From assembly GCA_013407085.1 (NCBI GenBank), contig JACCGJ010009951.1, forward strand, positions 1 to 64,000: a DNA stretch of 64,000 nt. The letters run 5' to 3'. Source of the stretch: Atriophallophorus winterbourni. Lineage: Eukaryota > Platyhelminthes > Trematoda > Plagiorchiida > Microphallidae. Made by a program: the position numbers and the translations under genes. The notes beneath the pieces were generated by a model. That model made no database searches and was not told the origin of the DNA. It saw only the letters and a list, made by a program, of their open reading frames with translations. Positions 1 through 13,808 of the stretch are shown piece by piece (position 1 is the first letter of the stretch; every line of letters starts with the position of its first letter).

Positions 1-880
1 CTACCTTGTTTAATGGAATGATGATAGGCTTTCGGCATGACAACTCTGAGCGCAATCTGAACAATTCTCTACAAGCCTTGTTATTTTGGTTCGGCACATT
101 GGATAGACCACTTAAAATCTCCTGCGATAACAATTCTGAGATCCTTCTCTTTCTCAGCAGCAGCCATTCTGATCGTCTCGATGCAGATTTCTTGTTGTCT
201 TGTCGCTAAATCTTTCGTCAGAACGCAGTTTTGCCTCGATTATAGTGGTAAATCATATTTCTTGGTCCACTCGATCACGTTTTGTAAATCAAAGATAAGC
301 ATAAATTTACTGTCGGTTCCTAGGATCTTAGGATCATCAGCAAAAAGTAAACAAGTGAAACCGAGCAGGTCGGCAGGCGTTTACAAAATTTGAAAAAGTA
401 GTGGTTTTTAATCAACAAGTTGAAAGGCTCTTCTATTATGTATCCCTGATTCCTCCTAGCCCACCCTTGCAATTCTAACATAGTTTGTACGATTGTTTGA
501 GAAGCTGTATAACCATCGATGTAGTTCACCTGTGATGCCACATAATCTTAACTTGTGCAAAAGGTACCCATGGTTCACTTCTCAAAATCAATAAAGCATA
601 CTAACACTACCCTCCTTTCATTAAGCACCAATGTCACTTCATCAAGATAGCTCACAAGTTTTGCTAGGCAGGAACTGCCTTTCCAGAATCCGTGCTGGGC
701 ATCGCATAGTAAGGAATTGGCTACCAAATGTTTACATAATTGGGGCCGAATTATTTTTTCCGAGTACTTGCAAAGTCATGCAAGTCAGGCTTACTGGGCT
801 ATAGTTGTGTAAATCCGAACTGGGACCATTCTGTCGATGGCTACAACCTCTGCACGTTTTCAATCATCCGGTATTAAACC
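1..880 (-). mobile_element. CR1/Jockey-like LINE reverse transcriptase fragment, degenerate
   Basis: Read on the minus strand, the segment carries collinear reverse-transcriptase blocks typical of CR1-like LINEs. Near 830-780 is HNYSPVSLT, the usual 'NYRPVSLT' motif. Near 690-600 is QHGFWKGSSC followed by a SYLDEVT and a VCFIDFEK block. Near 340 is FADDPKI, the catalytic FADD box, then a VIEWTKKYDLPL block and, near 140, EKDLRIVIAGDFKWS, which match the region downstream of the catalytic box. Several stops and frameshifts interrupt it, so it is a dead copy, and it runs off the left edge of the window. Assignment to the CR1/Jockey group rests on motif order. Whether it is a named schistosome family cannot be told here. 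Confidence 0.75.
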
Positions 881-1889
881 TTAGATTGAGGTAGCTGCAA
901 AACGATTGCTTTTTGTACAGGTCAGTAAATGGTTAACGAGTTGATCGAGCGTCCAGATGCTGCTGAAAAGCACCTACTACTTCCAAAACTTTTGTTACCT
1001 TTTGTCAGTTTGAATTATTTGACGATCACAAATCCACGAGATAATCCGGATAGCGTTTTGGAAGCACCTGGTTATATCCCATGTTGGAAAAAGGAATGCA
1101 AATCTCCCCGCCATCACGGTAATATGTCAACTTAACAAGATTCGGGTATAACAAAACAGAAAATTTATCATTTACCTACTTATTTGGATAACGCTTGTAA
1201 AGGCCATTTACTTAATCTCCGATAGCAATTATGGAAAGTATAGAGGAAATGGCTTACCCAAGTTCAGTTCCAGACCATGCTTGAAACTCGCAAATAAAGT
1301 GCAAGTTATAAGCTCTTCCAGAAGACTGATTCAGAAATTTACCACCCTGATGCTCGAAAGTATTTCTGGAATTCTAGGGGACATCTCTTGTTAGCAAGTT
1401 CAAGTGAATGACCGCGGGTGCTCAGCTCAAAATCTAGAGTAAATTATGACGCCACTCAACCCATTCATGATTTTAAGTTTCAATTGAGTCACTTATTGAA
1501 CGAAATTACTCAATGGAAAAATATCCAGAGACTTCAGGCATACATCTTAAGTTTTCCTCTCTGAACATCAACCAAGCGATATGTAAGATGCTGTATGCCT
1601 TCAAATCGAACGATATCCTTTTTGTCGTGAGGACATCACGCTTAAACACAATATTTTAGATAAGGCCGAACTAATGCATTGTATGGTGGCACGAATGACT
1701 CAGGTTCCCTGCTCGATATCACTGATTTTAGCCGAATAAATACCTTGCATGAACGCTGAGATGCAGCGGCACATTTTCTCTCCTACTTCAAGTCAACCGT
1801 AACCAGTTCTTCCAAATTTTTACAACTGTTTGCCGTGTTAATGCTAAGTAAATTATCCGACACGTGACCGATATACTATCAACCAGTGT
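881..1889. other. Anonymous stretch between two LINE relics
   Basis: No credible coding region, RNA gene or repeat structure was recognised. It may contain further eroded LINE sequence, but no motif supports that. Confidence 0.4.
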
Positions 1890-2335
1890 TGACAAAGTTT
1901 CGCTCTTGCTGATGTTCAGTGGATGGTCTCACTGATATAACTAGTTTACAACTCACTCGAGCATGTGCTTTAGTGTATCGTCATCCGTTGTTCCGATGAA
2001 ATTAACACCATCAGCTAAAAGGTAGCATGTTCACTCCAAGTCAGATGATAATTCATAATTTTAGATCAAAAATAGAGGACCGAGGATCGAACCTTAAGGT
2101 ACCCCATTGATCAGTTCGGCTTGGTTAGACAACGTGGATCCTACCAGAACTTTGAATATCCTACCTCTAATAAATGCATTCATCTTAACGAGAAGTCTAC
2201 TTTTACGCCTTTTGGTGCTAGCTTAATTTCTTGAATGCGATGATTAACGGAATCGAAAGCATTGCTAAAATATAGGCAGAGAAAAATTGGAATGGCTTCG
2301 CTTCTTCTAGTTTTTTAATGGCATTTTATACATAT
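1890..2335 (-). mobile_element. Second CR1-like LINE RT fragment, degenerate
   Basis: On the minus strand, from about 2270 down, the translation gives FSNAFDSVNHR (the 'SKAFDxVNH' RT block), then NGVP, a stop, and GSILGPL (the 'VPQGSxLGPLLF' block) near 2110-2060, then LADGVNFIGTTDDDTLKHMLE near 2010-1950, matching the 'LADDxKxW' region. It is the same domain type as the 1-880 fragment but lies upstream of that fragment's N-terminal side, so it is a separate copy rather than its continuation. Frameshifts and stops are frequent. It is a relic. Confidence 0.65.
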
Positions 2336-4130
2336 CTTCGTAGTCGTATTTTTGATTGTAGACGCTTTATCAACAAACTAAATATCAACCACAAAACTTC
2401 TTTTCAATTTGCTGATGAGAATCACTTGATTTTGTCTTCTGTAAGCGAACGTATATCCTGTGATAGATTCAATTCACTTCACTTCACTAGACACAGGGAT
2501 GTAATTTGATAATAAGCCAATGACTCATCCAGAATTTCTTTCGGTACGAAGCTCCTAGGTATCACCTACCATTACCAAAGTTCGATTTTTTCCTCGATAT
2601 CCTTGACCTATGTGGTAAACAATGATACATCAATGATACGTCCAGACCGTCTTCGAGTCACAGGTTTTTCTTTGGGTTAGAATGGATATTTTCAATTTGG
2701 ATCAAAATTATATCAGATGCATGCGTGCGTCGTCAAGGTAATATGATGTGTATTGTCCATTAATTTCATCCGTTTGACCGCTCAATTGGTTTATTTTTGT
2801 TTCCAATATAAAAACATTTAGTTTTGCGTTCGTTATGGCAGTTACAATATGGTTTACAATGCGAGGTTGTAGCGATAGTGTTGAACAACGCAATCACGTT
2901 TTCATTGTAAATGCTGGATGTAACCTCATTTATTACCTTTGTAAACGTGTATTTATATTTGAGGAAAACTTTTTTCCAAACTTGAAATTCTGCTCATTAT
3001 GGAAGCTGAGCAAATTCTGATAAATTCAACGTGAAATAATTTTGTTGATTCAACGGTTTTCTCCATGACAGAACGTTGGCCAAATTCTATTCAGTTTTTT
3101 CGTATTCCTCCAGTAATCTATATATCTGCTCGTGCTTTTAAAATTTTGACAATTGTTCGAAATGGTTGAATAAACACCCTGTAATGAAAAGTTAATTATT
3201 TTGGAAGAATTTTTAATTGCATCTATATCATTACTTGTTAGAATGTCGCATAGCACGGGCGAAAAATATTAAAGGGCAGGTTTTCCATTCGTCTAAAGCT
3301 ATATGGTAATCCTGTATTTGCTTTTATTGATTATTATTATATTATTATTATTGTTATTAATATAATATATTTCGTGATTGGCGAACTTCGTCTTTAATTT
3401 TCTGGCGACAACTGCCACATGGACTGCCATTGTTGTCCTACCAAATACAAGAAAAAATTTTAAAACCTACAATTACGAGCAATATCTGTAAATTATTTCA
3501 TACAGACTTGTATTATAACTTTGAAAGCACTTACAATTTTACCTTTAGTATCATTTTGCTTACTGTGAAGTAAAGCTCGTTTTGAGCACTACACATCTTT
3601 TGTGAAATATTTTGTGACCATTACATTATCTGTTGCGTTTACTTTACTTTCAATCAAGTTATACATCCCCGGTCGACATCGAATGTATCAGGTCTAAAAC
3701 AACAACAATAATCTTCTAGAGCACAACTTATCAATTAACATATTATTATTACATGAATTATGAATTATTCTGTCACATGGACTCGGTAATAAAATCCAAT
3801 GTATTCGATCGCAATTGAAGAAAACTCATTGTTTATTTGACATATAAATAATTGTGAGTGATTTTGACTTCATATATTTTTACAAAGATTAATAAGTAAG
3901 TAAGTTTTTACCTAGGCGTAGGGTCAATGTCAAGTGCTATTATATCTATTTTGCAAACGTTTTGTGCATCAAGTGCAGTGTTCAAAAATTTTGAATGCGT
4001 GATTTTAACTCAGTATATAAAGTAGACTTCCCTGAGTATGATTATTTTCATATCCAAGATATCTTCGAGATACTTCGAGTGTTCCTTTAATTCGAACAAT
4101 TCAGCATTCGTCCGTATCTCTGGTTAATAA
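2336..4130. other. AT-rich stretch without a recognised gene
   Basis: Only short open frames without recognisable motifs. It holds a short (ATT)n/TAATA run near 3330-3370. At 3661-3705 a segment resembles the 3' tail (GGTCGACATCGA followed by AACAAC repeats) of the LINE found intact at 43.3-44.0 kb, so it is probably a 5'-truncated copy of that LINE. Confidence 0.4.
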
Positions 4131-4565
4131 TTAAGTTTTTGTCGCCTTATACTGAAACACTTGATATGCACGCACTATATAACATCATGTTCTTCTGTGT
4201 CACCTTGTGGTTGCCCAAGATGCAAGAGTTCAAAGTTTACAAGAGGTTGTCTTTCTGAGAATTCGTTCTTTAAATCCGGTGTCCCCCGAAATATTATGCG
4301 CAAATTTTAAACCAAGATATGTAAGAGGATTTACGGTTTCAAGCTGAGAGCTTAAAACTGTGATAATGGTAAGTGCAAACGTATATCGACCTAAAATCTT
4401 TAATTTGTTCTTGTTGATTGTCCACCCAAAACAATTTCATGTTTACAAAACACAGTCAATTTTGGAAAACAGCTGCTTTTTGTAATGAGAAATGATGCTG
4501 GCATCATTTGCAAACTGCAGGTCACTAACTAGCACAGCCAGTACATTGGTCTTTTGCTTTAAAAC
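4130..4565 (-). mobile_element. LINE reverse transcriptase fragment with FAND box
   Basis: The minus strand reads SDLQFANDASIISHYKK near 4530-4480, matching the '(Y/F)ADDxxIxS' catalytic block of LINE RTs with the second Asp replaced. It is followed by a SKIDCVL and INKNKLKILGR stretch and then QLETVNPLTYLGLKF, the 'LEVVDxFTYLGS' motif found downstream of the active site in RTE-type LINEs. Stops interrupt the frame. The order and spacing of the motifs make a LINE origin firm, while the family is only inferred. The replaced Asp and the stops indicate an inactive copy. Confidence 0.6.
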
Positions 4566-4605
4566 GTTTCAGTTCAAATAGTTGCCATTGCATAGCGTCC
4601 TTAAC

Positions 4606-4846
4606 TCAACCCTTTACTGCCCACAGTATCGCATTCGGTACGCTAATTAAAAGTTGTATAAATAAACAGCGATCAGTTCAAATCGTTTCCTTTGTGTTTT
4701 TACTTGTACAATACAAGTCCAGTACCAGTTTGATACAGAGATACAGCAGTCATCCGGCATATAACGCCAATGTGCATCGAGAGTTTGCGAGAGATGGACG
4801 TGTAGCTTATTCACCCTAGAAATTAAATTGGACAGTTAAGGGTTAA
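4606..4846. mobile_element. piggyBac-like MITE (TTAA target)
   Basis: Terminal inverted repeats CCCTTTACTGCCCA (4610-4623) and TGGACAGTTAAGGG (4829-4842) bound a segment of about 230 bp with no coding capacity. The right end is followed directly by TTAA and the left end is preceded by TCAA, consistent with a TTAA target duplication with one mutated copy. CCCTTT-starting termini next to TTAA are typical of piggyBac-type non-autonomous elements. A second element with the same design is at 34366-34613. Confidence 0.55.
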
Positions 4847-4859
4847 CATTTTCTGTATT

Positions 4860-6690
4860 CCTCTTAAAATGGTGTTCTCGGAGCAAAGCAAAAAACACGT
4901 CGAATAGCGTGGGTACAAGAATATATTTTTTGTTTTACGCCGAGGCAAATTTGAATAGTTTCTGTATTTCAACGGTCGAATTAGACTGAGGACTTAATGT
5001 CATATTGGGAAGGGATAATGAGCTCAAATAGGCTTGGATGGCACTCTACATGATCAAGCAGATTTAAAAGACACTCCTCTCCAACGTCTTAGATTGCTTT
5101 AATTAGATCATCAACTTACCGATATCATTCTTGTAGTATCTTCAGAAATAAGAGCATGTTTATGTTGTATTCACCCAAGCAGAAGTCCAAAAGTGATTTA
5201 CATTTAGTCTAACAGATAATTCCCGTATTTGCGTCTGCGTAACTATAACTAACAATTTAGCTACAGCATTTAGTACAGAAATTAAAAGTAAATTTTGAAG
5301 TCATCATTAGCATCATGATATTAATGTTTAGCACCTCATGTGGGATTCACTTATTCGACCAGTACTGAAGAACCACTAGATAAATTACCTGTATTAAACT
5401 TGATTTACGGTATCTGATGGGATCATGAAAAATTCCGTGGTCACTAGAATCCTTTTCTCTCTCGCAAGTTAGTCAATCGTTTTGTCGAGCGTATAAAGAG
5501 TACAGTGATAATATAGGTGTTCAAGCTATTGCAAATGCTTTACAATCTCATAGTATGCTATGAAAAGGTGCCCTATTAGATTAGCGAGAGTAAAAGACCA
5601 CGTTTGTCTTTCCATCTGCTGAGTATTAATGTTAGTCTGTGTACCAGATTTTGACCTAATGGAGCTATGTAAAGAGTGATTATATCAACGACTTACTTGC
5701 TCGTTAAAATTACAAGTATCTGCTACACTTTGTATATCTAAGCCAATTTCAGTCCAAAAGTAGGTTGTACATTGCCTACAGTCTAGTCAACCTTATTTCT
5801 AGTTGCTCTAAATTAGTTGTAAGTTTTCGTATGTTGGCATCAGTTTGAACTTTGCGAAATCTGACCTTTTCTCGCCCAAGACAATGGTCATCACAGAAGC
5901 ATTGGCTTCCAACCAGTCGCTCGTTCAAGCTGTCTTCAGACTGTCAGTGAAAAGCGCTATTGGGTTTATTTAGCATTTGAACGATTACCGGTTTCCAGAA
6001 TTTGAATCTGGTGGAGTTGTTTTGTTGAACTTCGTCGTGAAAAATTTGTTCAAATCGCATTGACTGATTAGGTTCGCACATAAGACTGACGTCGATCCTC
6101 CGCTTAGCGGTCAATTTATCACACTGAAATCTAGTCTGGTGAAACACCTGTTTTACACAAAACCGTTAAAATTGAATATGATGCCAATGCTTCGATCAAG
6201 TATGTTCCCAAGAGACTTTGGTAATATCCGGGTGATGAATTTATGGCATGTTTAGAGTACGAATGATCTGTGTATGCTCAGAGATAATTCAATAAATGAA
6301 AAAGCAATTTATTATATTAAATGTTGCTTCAGTTGTTAGAAATCTTTTTATTTGTCTTATTGCTCCAAGTTATTAACATTTATTTTTGAGGCATTCAAGT
6401 GGCCGTGTACAGATTTTGTGATTTTTTGAAAATCGATGTACTCATAATCAGCGAGTAGTTTACACTTTTAATATTTTACAAATATTAATTTCCATTTCTC
6501 AAATATTATTTTTCTAATTCATGCATGATGTTCCCCAAAAGACTAAGAGAATTTTTTTAAATATGAGTTCAGTTGAAACGGATAAAATTCTGAATCGTAT
6601 GAAATCTCATGAAAGTTGAATCCCGGTCAGTTGGTGGGACATATGATTGGCCGTGCTTTATTAGAAAATTACTAGAATTATTAATTATGT
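4860..6690. other. AT-rich stretch without a recognised gene
   Basis: No motif-supported gene. A minus-strand open frame at 5944-6147 contains KRRIDVSLMCEPNQ, loosely like the 'xxVDVxLIxEPY' start of LINE endonucleases, but it is too short to call. Confidence 0.35.
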
Positions 6691-8215
6691 TTGTAAATTC
6701 ATTGAAAAAGACACTATGCAAATATGAAAGTCCTTAACAAAACTTTACGGCCAGAATAATGTGCGCATGTTGTCAAGTAGCTCGCTAGATCAACTTAATC
6801 TGGATTTTGTTGGTGAAACTCATGTGCATAATAATCAGATAACTTTCACATGTTCACACGTAGATGATGCAGATTTCAGTATATATGAAAATGATGTTTC
6901 AAAAAGGCTATGTAGGTTGAAAGTGAACAGATTCCCTGGCCCAAACGGGGTAACTCTAATGGTACTTAATCTTTGTGCGCCATTGATCGCCAAACCGATT
7001 GCTTCCATTTTCAACCGTTGAGTTTCTGAGGGTAGCACTGCAAATTGTCGGAAAACTGTTAGCATTACACTGGTCCTTAAGAAAACTGCAGGAAAATTTC
7101 ACCCTTTAGCATGCTTTTCACGATTTCAAAAAAATATGGAAAGCTAAGTATTTAATCGCATGCAGCCGTAACCATCCTTGGAAGACGATACTTAATTTGC
7201 TTACCGGAAGCAACACTCTACATTTGATGCCGTTTTATGTCTTACTCACAGAATTTCAAAAGCACTTGCAAGCAAATTATTATCCGTCAGTTTTTGATTT
7301 TTTTTGATTACACGAAAGCGTTCTGCTCTGTCGAACGTGTCCAACAATCGGACAGTCAAACCACGAGCCATAACAAGCAAAATAATTAAATGGGTATGTG
7401 GATACTTTTCCTATAGATCTCAATACGTTTAAATCAACACGCTACGCTCTGCTTTGCTACGCTTTGCTTTGCAGGTGACGTAGTCATTGGATGCGTAGTA
7501 CCCGAAAACAACTCTCCAAATCCGCTCTCTGCTGCTCAGATGAAATTACTACGTGATAGAAAGAGAGCTTCCTATCTTTACATCCTGAAAAATGTAATGA
7601 AGTTGTGTTCACTAATCAGTGTGGCGAACGTCTAGAACCAATTTGCGCTAATCTTATTTTATCTGGAATTAAGTTCACAGACCTGATAAGATGGAATTAC
7701 GTCAAGTATATAGGCGTCATCATATCGGACAAACTTACTTGGACCCATCATCTAAATACTTTACTTGATAAAGTTCGTAGTCTTTCTTTGTATGCTTTTC
7801 GTCTTCGTTATCTCGGTGTTGAGTCTACACTAATTTCTCTCTTCATATTCTGTTGTATATTACGACATATTATGTATTGCATACCCGTACTTCTTTCAAA
7901 CGACTTTGTGTTGTCCAGATTTTGCATCAGAATCGTATCGCGCGCAAGCTCTATTCCTTATGAGGACATTCTTTAATAAATTCTGAAACAACATTTTTCC
8001 GCATACTTATAAGTACTATCCCCAATGATATTTTCCCATACGAGGCATGAGGATCACCTCAATAGTCAAGCTCCTTCAAAGACTCTATCAATACATATTA
8101 TAATGCCTTCTACATCGTCTTCATATCGTGGGTCATTTATCCCATTCGCTTCACGATATCTTTGTCACAAGGAACTGCCTATTAAACAATTATGGTCGAA
8201 TTTATCTCGTTGATA
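6690..8215 (+). mobile_element. LINE with reverse transcriptase domain, degenerate (YADD/AGDVVI family)
   Basis: The plus strand carries an RT in pieces. 6761-7021 includes a LKVNRFPGPNGV block, the usual 'KSPGPDGI' motif at the RT N-terminus, and a PIASIFNR block. Near 7300 comes a DYTKAF-like block, and near 7470 AGDVVIGCVVPENNS, a mutated catalytic box. 7605-7976 reads VKYIGVIISDKLTWTHHL (the 'KYLGVxxSDxLTW' motif) and then a SLYAFRLRYLG block. 8025-8213 continues as the C-terminal tail with SFIPFASRYL. The copies at 16.4-16.9 kb (plus) and 25.15-25.92 kb (minus) share these C-terminal blocks, so all three are one family. Frameshifts and stops mark it as dead. Confidence 0.75.
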
Positions 8216-8660
8216 TCATGTGTACATTTTCTGTGAACATTATTTGCTTTTAGTTTTATTTGTATAGAATTTCTTGTGTTTTTTGTAAAAAATAGCGTAA
8301 AGCTGAAATTTCGAAAATTTTCGAATAAAGTTTTGTTTTAATTTTCCTAGTTTTTGAAACCTTAATCTATCTATACTGGTATTATTCTGAAGTTTTCGAA
8401 TGGGAAACTTGTGAAAGCGTGTGTTGACGTTTATCCACTTACTTTAGTGAATACATGACTTGATAACAATGTCTAGCAATGTTTCTTTTCGTTGTCTGCA
8501 AGTTGAATTAAAAACAAGTCTTAAAAAACATTGCTATTTTACACGTGTTGCTTAATTTCGGAGGAAACAGGTCATATTTTATCTAAGCATCAGCATGTCA
8601 CGTTGTGCTACTCTCAGCCGTGCTGATTATTGAATTCTGCAAAAATGCGTCCTTACTGAA
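8216..8660. other. AT-rich spacer
   Basis: No gene or structured repeat seen. It may include the eroded 3' untranslated part of the preceding LINE. Confidence 0.35.
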
Positions 8661-8661
8661 A

Positions 8662-9653
<992 letters not shown>

Positions 9654-9654
9654 C

Positions 9655-10230
9655 CACATTTGAAATTTGAAATTTACCATCAGCCACGGGATATCGGGTT
9701 TTGCTCATAAATCACCTTCATTGGAATACGAACTACAAACAAAAATGGTTAAAAAATTATAATCTACATTTGTTGAAAAAGAAAATTAACTTTCTCAAAA
9801 CTTGAGCACAGCGCACATTTGGAACGTGGGCTTCATTGAAACCCATAAGAATCGTTTGCATATGATTTTGATTACGTAAGCACCAATTCATCCAGATCGG
9901 AGTTTCTCAAACGTAAACCTAGATTAAATATCCATTTTTGCTTCAAAATGAAAAGCTCTTTCTTCCTTGAAGTAGATTAAATAGAGGCTTCTCCAATTAG
10001 TCGGATATTGATCATCTTTGATGCTTTGTGCCTTTTTGCTTCCCGATAAAGTAACAGCAGATATCAGAAATTTGTGAATCAGTGCAACTTATTCACATGA
10101 AATATGACTATTGATCAATTACCTCTGCTTGCCAGCCATTTATTTGAAGCAATTCCGTGAGATCTTACAAATCATCTCGACCTGTAGTGGGTTAAAATCA
10201 GGAATTCAAGCATTGAGCAACCCGCACTTT
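9655..10230. other. AT-rich stretch without a recognised gene
   Basis: No coding motif, RNA gene or repeat recognised. Confidence 0.4.
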
Positions 10231-10545
10231 CGATGCAAATACATTCACAACAGAGATATGGAAGGTCTCGACATTGGCTCTAGCGGTTTGGAATAACGCG
10301 CATGTTGGAGGCACTATGTAAAACTTGGGGAAAGTTGATACTACACTCGGCTGCAAAACGTAGGTCACGCCGTCAACGTGCTGCTGTCGTTGATCGAGTG
10401 AATATTGCCTACCGTTGTGGGCGCTGTGGGAGAAATTGTTCGTAACGAATGGGACCGTTTAGTCATTCAAAACGCTGTGGAGCATAAAAATATCATGCAC
10501 TTGTGTTATACACCCATGGTCAACATCAAACGAAGGAGGCCAACA
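10230..10545 (+). mobile_element. LINE 3'-terminal fragment (same family as 43.3-44.0 kb)
   Basis: RCKYIHNRDMEGLDI at about 10230-10275 aligns with RYKYVCKRYMKALDI of the 43.3-44.0 kb LINE. Further on, RLVIQNAVEHKN (about 10455-10490) matches that element's CLVIQKAVEHEN. The nucleotide tail CCATGGTCAACATCAAACGA followed by AACAACAAC also matches its 3' end. Several frameshifts separate the blocks. It is a 5'-truncated dead insertion. Confidence 0.65.
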
Positions 10546-10979
10546 ACAACATCAATTGGTCACGTTCAAAAGTTAAAGCGAAATGCACGTCCAAAGGACT
10601 AAGTAAGCAGCTATTAGAGTAACGTATCAAAGAGGATCGCTATTAACACATCTCGTGAATAAGGCACCTTCAGGTTAAGTGACAACCAGTAACAATAAAC
10701 ATAAAAACAAATGTCTCTGTTATATCTAGGGCATTAGAGATTTAAATTTCTAAAAACCATATTTGCGGTAATCTTCTTCGACCCTGATCTAGCCAAAGAG
10801 GAAATATGGCAAGAATAGCAAACAAATGGGGCCGAGAATCAATACGGGAACTTGGGACGAAAAGGGGTAAGGTATGTATGCGTGTCACTTTCACATCACC
10901 CACATCAATCAAATGTTTTAGTTGATGTCCTTCATAGACACAATTCTACTTATCCATAATCCAAGATCTTTTTCCATGG

Positions 10980-11460
10980 AGCTCCATGTCAAGTTTTCAG
11001 TTCCCAATCGATATGTCTAAGTAACATACTTGCTAAGGCGGAGCATCTTACTTTTCCGTATGTTAAGGTCATATCATTCATGGCAGCCCAATTTGACACG
11101 TTGTCCAAATCCTTTCGCAGTTTCTCACCGTCATCTGCAGAACTAATTAGCGTCCAAATTTTCATATCATCCGCCAACAGGACCATGTTGGATTATATGA
11201 GGGGGTCTAACACGGATCCTTTTGGGACTCTGCTGGTGGATTTGAAATTTTGGGATAGCGCTCCGTTTACTGTAGCTCGCACTGTAGTCGCACTACCATG
11301 AGAATAGTGGTATCATATTCCTAAACGTATCCGTTTTTGAATAAGCAAATGGTGATTGACTCTGTCAAAAGCTTTAGAAATGTCTAAGTAACAGACGTGA
11401 AAGCATGAACATCTCTCCAGTCGTTTAACGCTATGAGGAGATTCATTAGATAAAAGCGAT
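10980..11460 (-). mobile_element. CR1-like LINE RT fragment
   Basis: On the minus strand, CYLDISKAFDRVNHHLL (about 11400-11345) is the classic 'LDFSKAFDxVxHxLL' RT block. After a frameshift come NGALSQNFKSTSRVPKGSVL (about 11265-11205, corresponding to 'VPQGSxLGP') and LLADDMKIWTLISSADDGEK (about 11180-11120), containing the catalytic LADD box, then LRKDLDNVSNWAAMN. Motif order matches CR1/Jockey RTs. Frameshifts and a stop make it non-functional. No 5' or 3' terminus was recognised. Confidence 0.75.
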
Positions 11461-13280
11461 GAAAATGGAAACAATGATGTAAAAAATAATATTTTTATCG
11501 ATAATATTTTAGTTGTTATACACTTTATGAACAAGACGATTGCATTTATATCTGGCGTTGTGTTGGACAAACTGAGTTGTTGCCATGTGATGTGGTTGTT
11601 AAGTTCTCATAAGAATTGTGAAGTTTGCACAGATAATAATGCCATCATGATGCTTACATCCGCAGGTAATATGTTTCTACTTTCTTAATAAATCTGGGTG
11701 CCGGGTTACTCAGGTATTTCTCGGGAATAAAAACAACGGTTAAAATTTTCTAAACCGGGTTGAAGAAAAAAATTAACGCAAATTTTCAGTAACAACTGAC
11801 ATAACAAATTGAAATCATAATAACTTTTGACTCTCATTTTTGATAGACTACTATGGATGATGTTAAATAGTTTACAAAATATTGCATTCAAGCTGGAAAG
11901 CTTTTCCGGTGAATCCACATTTAATAGCATATTATTCCCACTGAACTTTGATGGATTAAACAAGGAATTTTTAGCACAAACTGTCTACACCTCGGAGTTG
12001 GCACATTGTGTTCGTTCGTGGCGACGTAATCCTGCGACAGATTAATTTCATTACCGGGGTTGCCGGCTAAACACGTGTTCATAACATGTCTTTAACACGT
12101 AGCGTGCACCTCACCTGATTTGTCCGGTTTCATTATTCGCGGGGTCAACGATTGACCTTTCATCGTAAGACACTTGCCTATCTTTATTACCCCATGAGAC
12201 GATAAATCGCGTGATTCGCAGTCCTGTCTATGATTTCAAGGTCAATCTAAATCGATGTCTACGAAACCGGTGTAATTTAGGCGCGTGGTTTGGTGTGGTG
12301 CATAAAATTAAAAATTAATGGACAGAAACGTTTATGAAAAAATGGTCTATTTATACCAGAATCACCTAAGGAATATTTGTATGATTAGCAAGTGTTTGAT
12401 TCTCGCAATAATCTGGATTAAATAAACGATTGGAATATATTTGGGACCGATCGTTTATTCATAATGCAAGGAAATTTGAGTGAAACGTTACCCAAAAACT
12501 ACTCTAACCGATTGCACTCAAATTTCATTGCACTATATTAAATAAATTGTGTAAATTTACTAACCGTATTTACCAGTTTTATCATTATCGAGAATTGTGT
12601 AACTTTAGATTAATTTCTTTCTTTCCTTAAGACAAACAACTCAAGCAAATGATATCGTTAAGTTATGCAGATAGCTTAAAATAGTTTAAATTCAATTAAG
12701 GAGAGTAGTTTCGATATTTTCTTCAACTTTGCGATAAAGAGGCAATTTAGCCACTTTCCTGTGAACTAGAAAGGTGTACCTAACTTTCTGATTGATTATT
12801 GAGTGTAACAAATGTTGATAAATTTGAGGTCCTGTAAACGCAAAGCAGATTCGTTATCGAAGACACTTGATGACTACCCATTAGGACCTCCCATAGAGTA
12901 AATCTTTCCTTAAGCGACCGCATTTGAAATCGATTTGGGAACCTCTCTTATAGAGTTCATGCCCTCTGCCACTGACAGATTTGCTAGAATTTTCAATTAA
13001 TATTCCAAAGAATATCTTAATAGTCCCCGCCTAACTATGATAGAATAACAAAGATCAGAATCTTCGTTGCGCTTACAACACAATTGTTCTAGTTTATTGA
13101 ATATTGTTTACAATATTGTATACGTCAATTTTGGCTTCTGATTACACTTGTTCGGAAGTAGGATTACCCGGATTGTGATGTTTTACGGTAGTTATATAGA
13201 CAAGAATGTCACTGAAAGCATCGCTTGAAGGATGATATTTTTCATCCACGGATCAAGATACTGATTTGCAGCGACCATCA
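11461..13280. other. Stretch without a recognised gene, with two adjacent hairpins and a CpG-rich patch
   Basis: No motif-supported gene. 12050-12300 is locally richer in CpG than its surroundings and holds a CACGTG E-box near 12072. At 12421-12532 two imperfect inverted repeats stand side by side: arms 12421-12433 and 12447-12459 (one mismatch), and arms 12465-12482 and 12515-12532 (one mismatch). Their role is unknown. Confidence 0.45.
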
Positions 13281-13808
13281 TCACGTAATAGTTTGTAAAC
13301 ATGATAAACATGGAGTTTCATGGAATCTATTCATCGACATAGTATAAAAATAATCACTTCTGAAGGATGTGGAGTGAACAATGGCTTGTCTCAATGCTGC
13401 GTATGTTTTCAAAGCACATCCTTTAAAAACACATTGCTTTTTTAATTGCTGAAGCGATTTCAACAACAGTGGTTTTTGGAACAGCAAAGTTATCATCGTG
13501 ATAGATTTCAGACATCAATATCAGCTTAGCAGGCATCAGCGACATTAACGATGTTTATTGAATGCTCGAACACACGATTCATAACATTTTGTTGTTGCTT
13601 TTATGAAAAAATTGAGGCAGCATGGGCACGCCCCATGCCAATTTGCAGCAACGTTAGTATCGTGAGTTAGGTCGAAAATTGTATTATTGCCCGACAGGAA
13701 ATTCGTGGTATTCCCAGTAATTATGATGCATGGTTCCGAGTAAATTATTACTGAGTTTAAATGTTGAATACTTAACCCGAGAAGCTTATTATCATCATGA
13801 ATGTCCAT
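13281..13808 (-). other. Two short minus-strand open frames of unknown nature
   Basis: Two minus-strand open frames of 87 codons (13545-13808) and 71 codons (13281-13496) lie in succession. The first contains HGACPCC and a second Cys cluster near its end. The second contains CVFKGCALK. Neither shows a family motif, a signal peptide or a splice context that I can defend. They could be chance frames or relics of a transposon. Confidence 0.15.
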
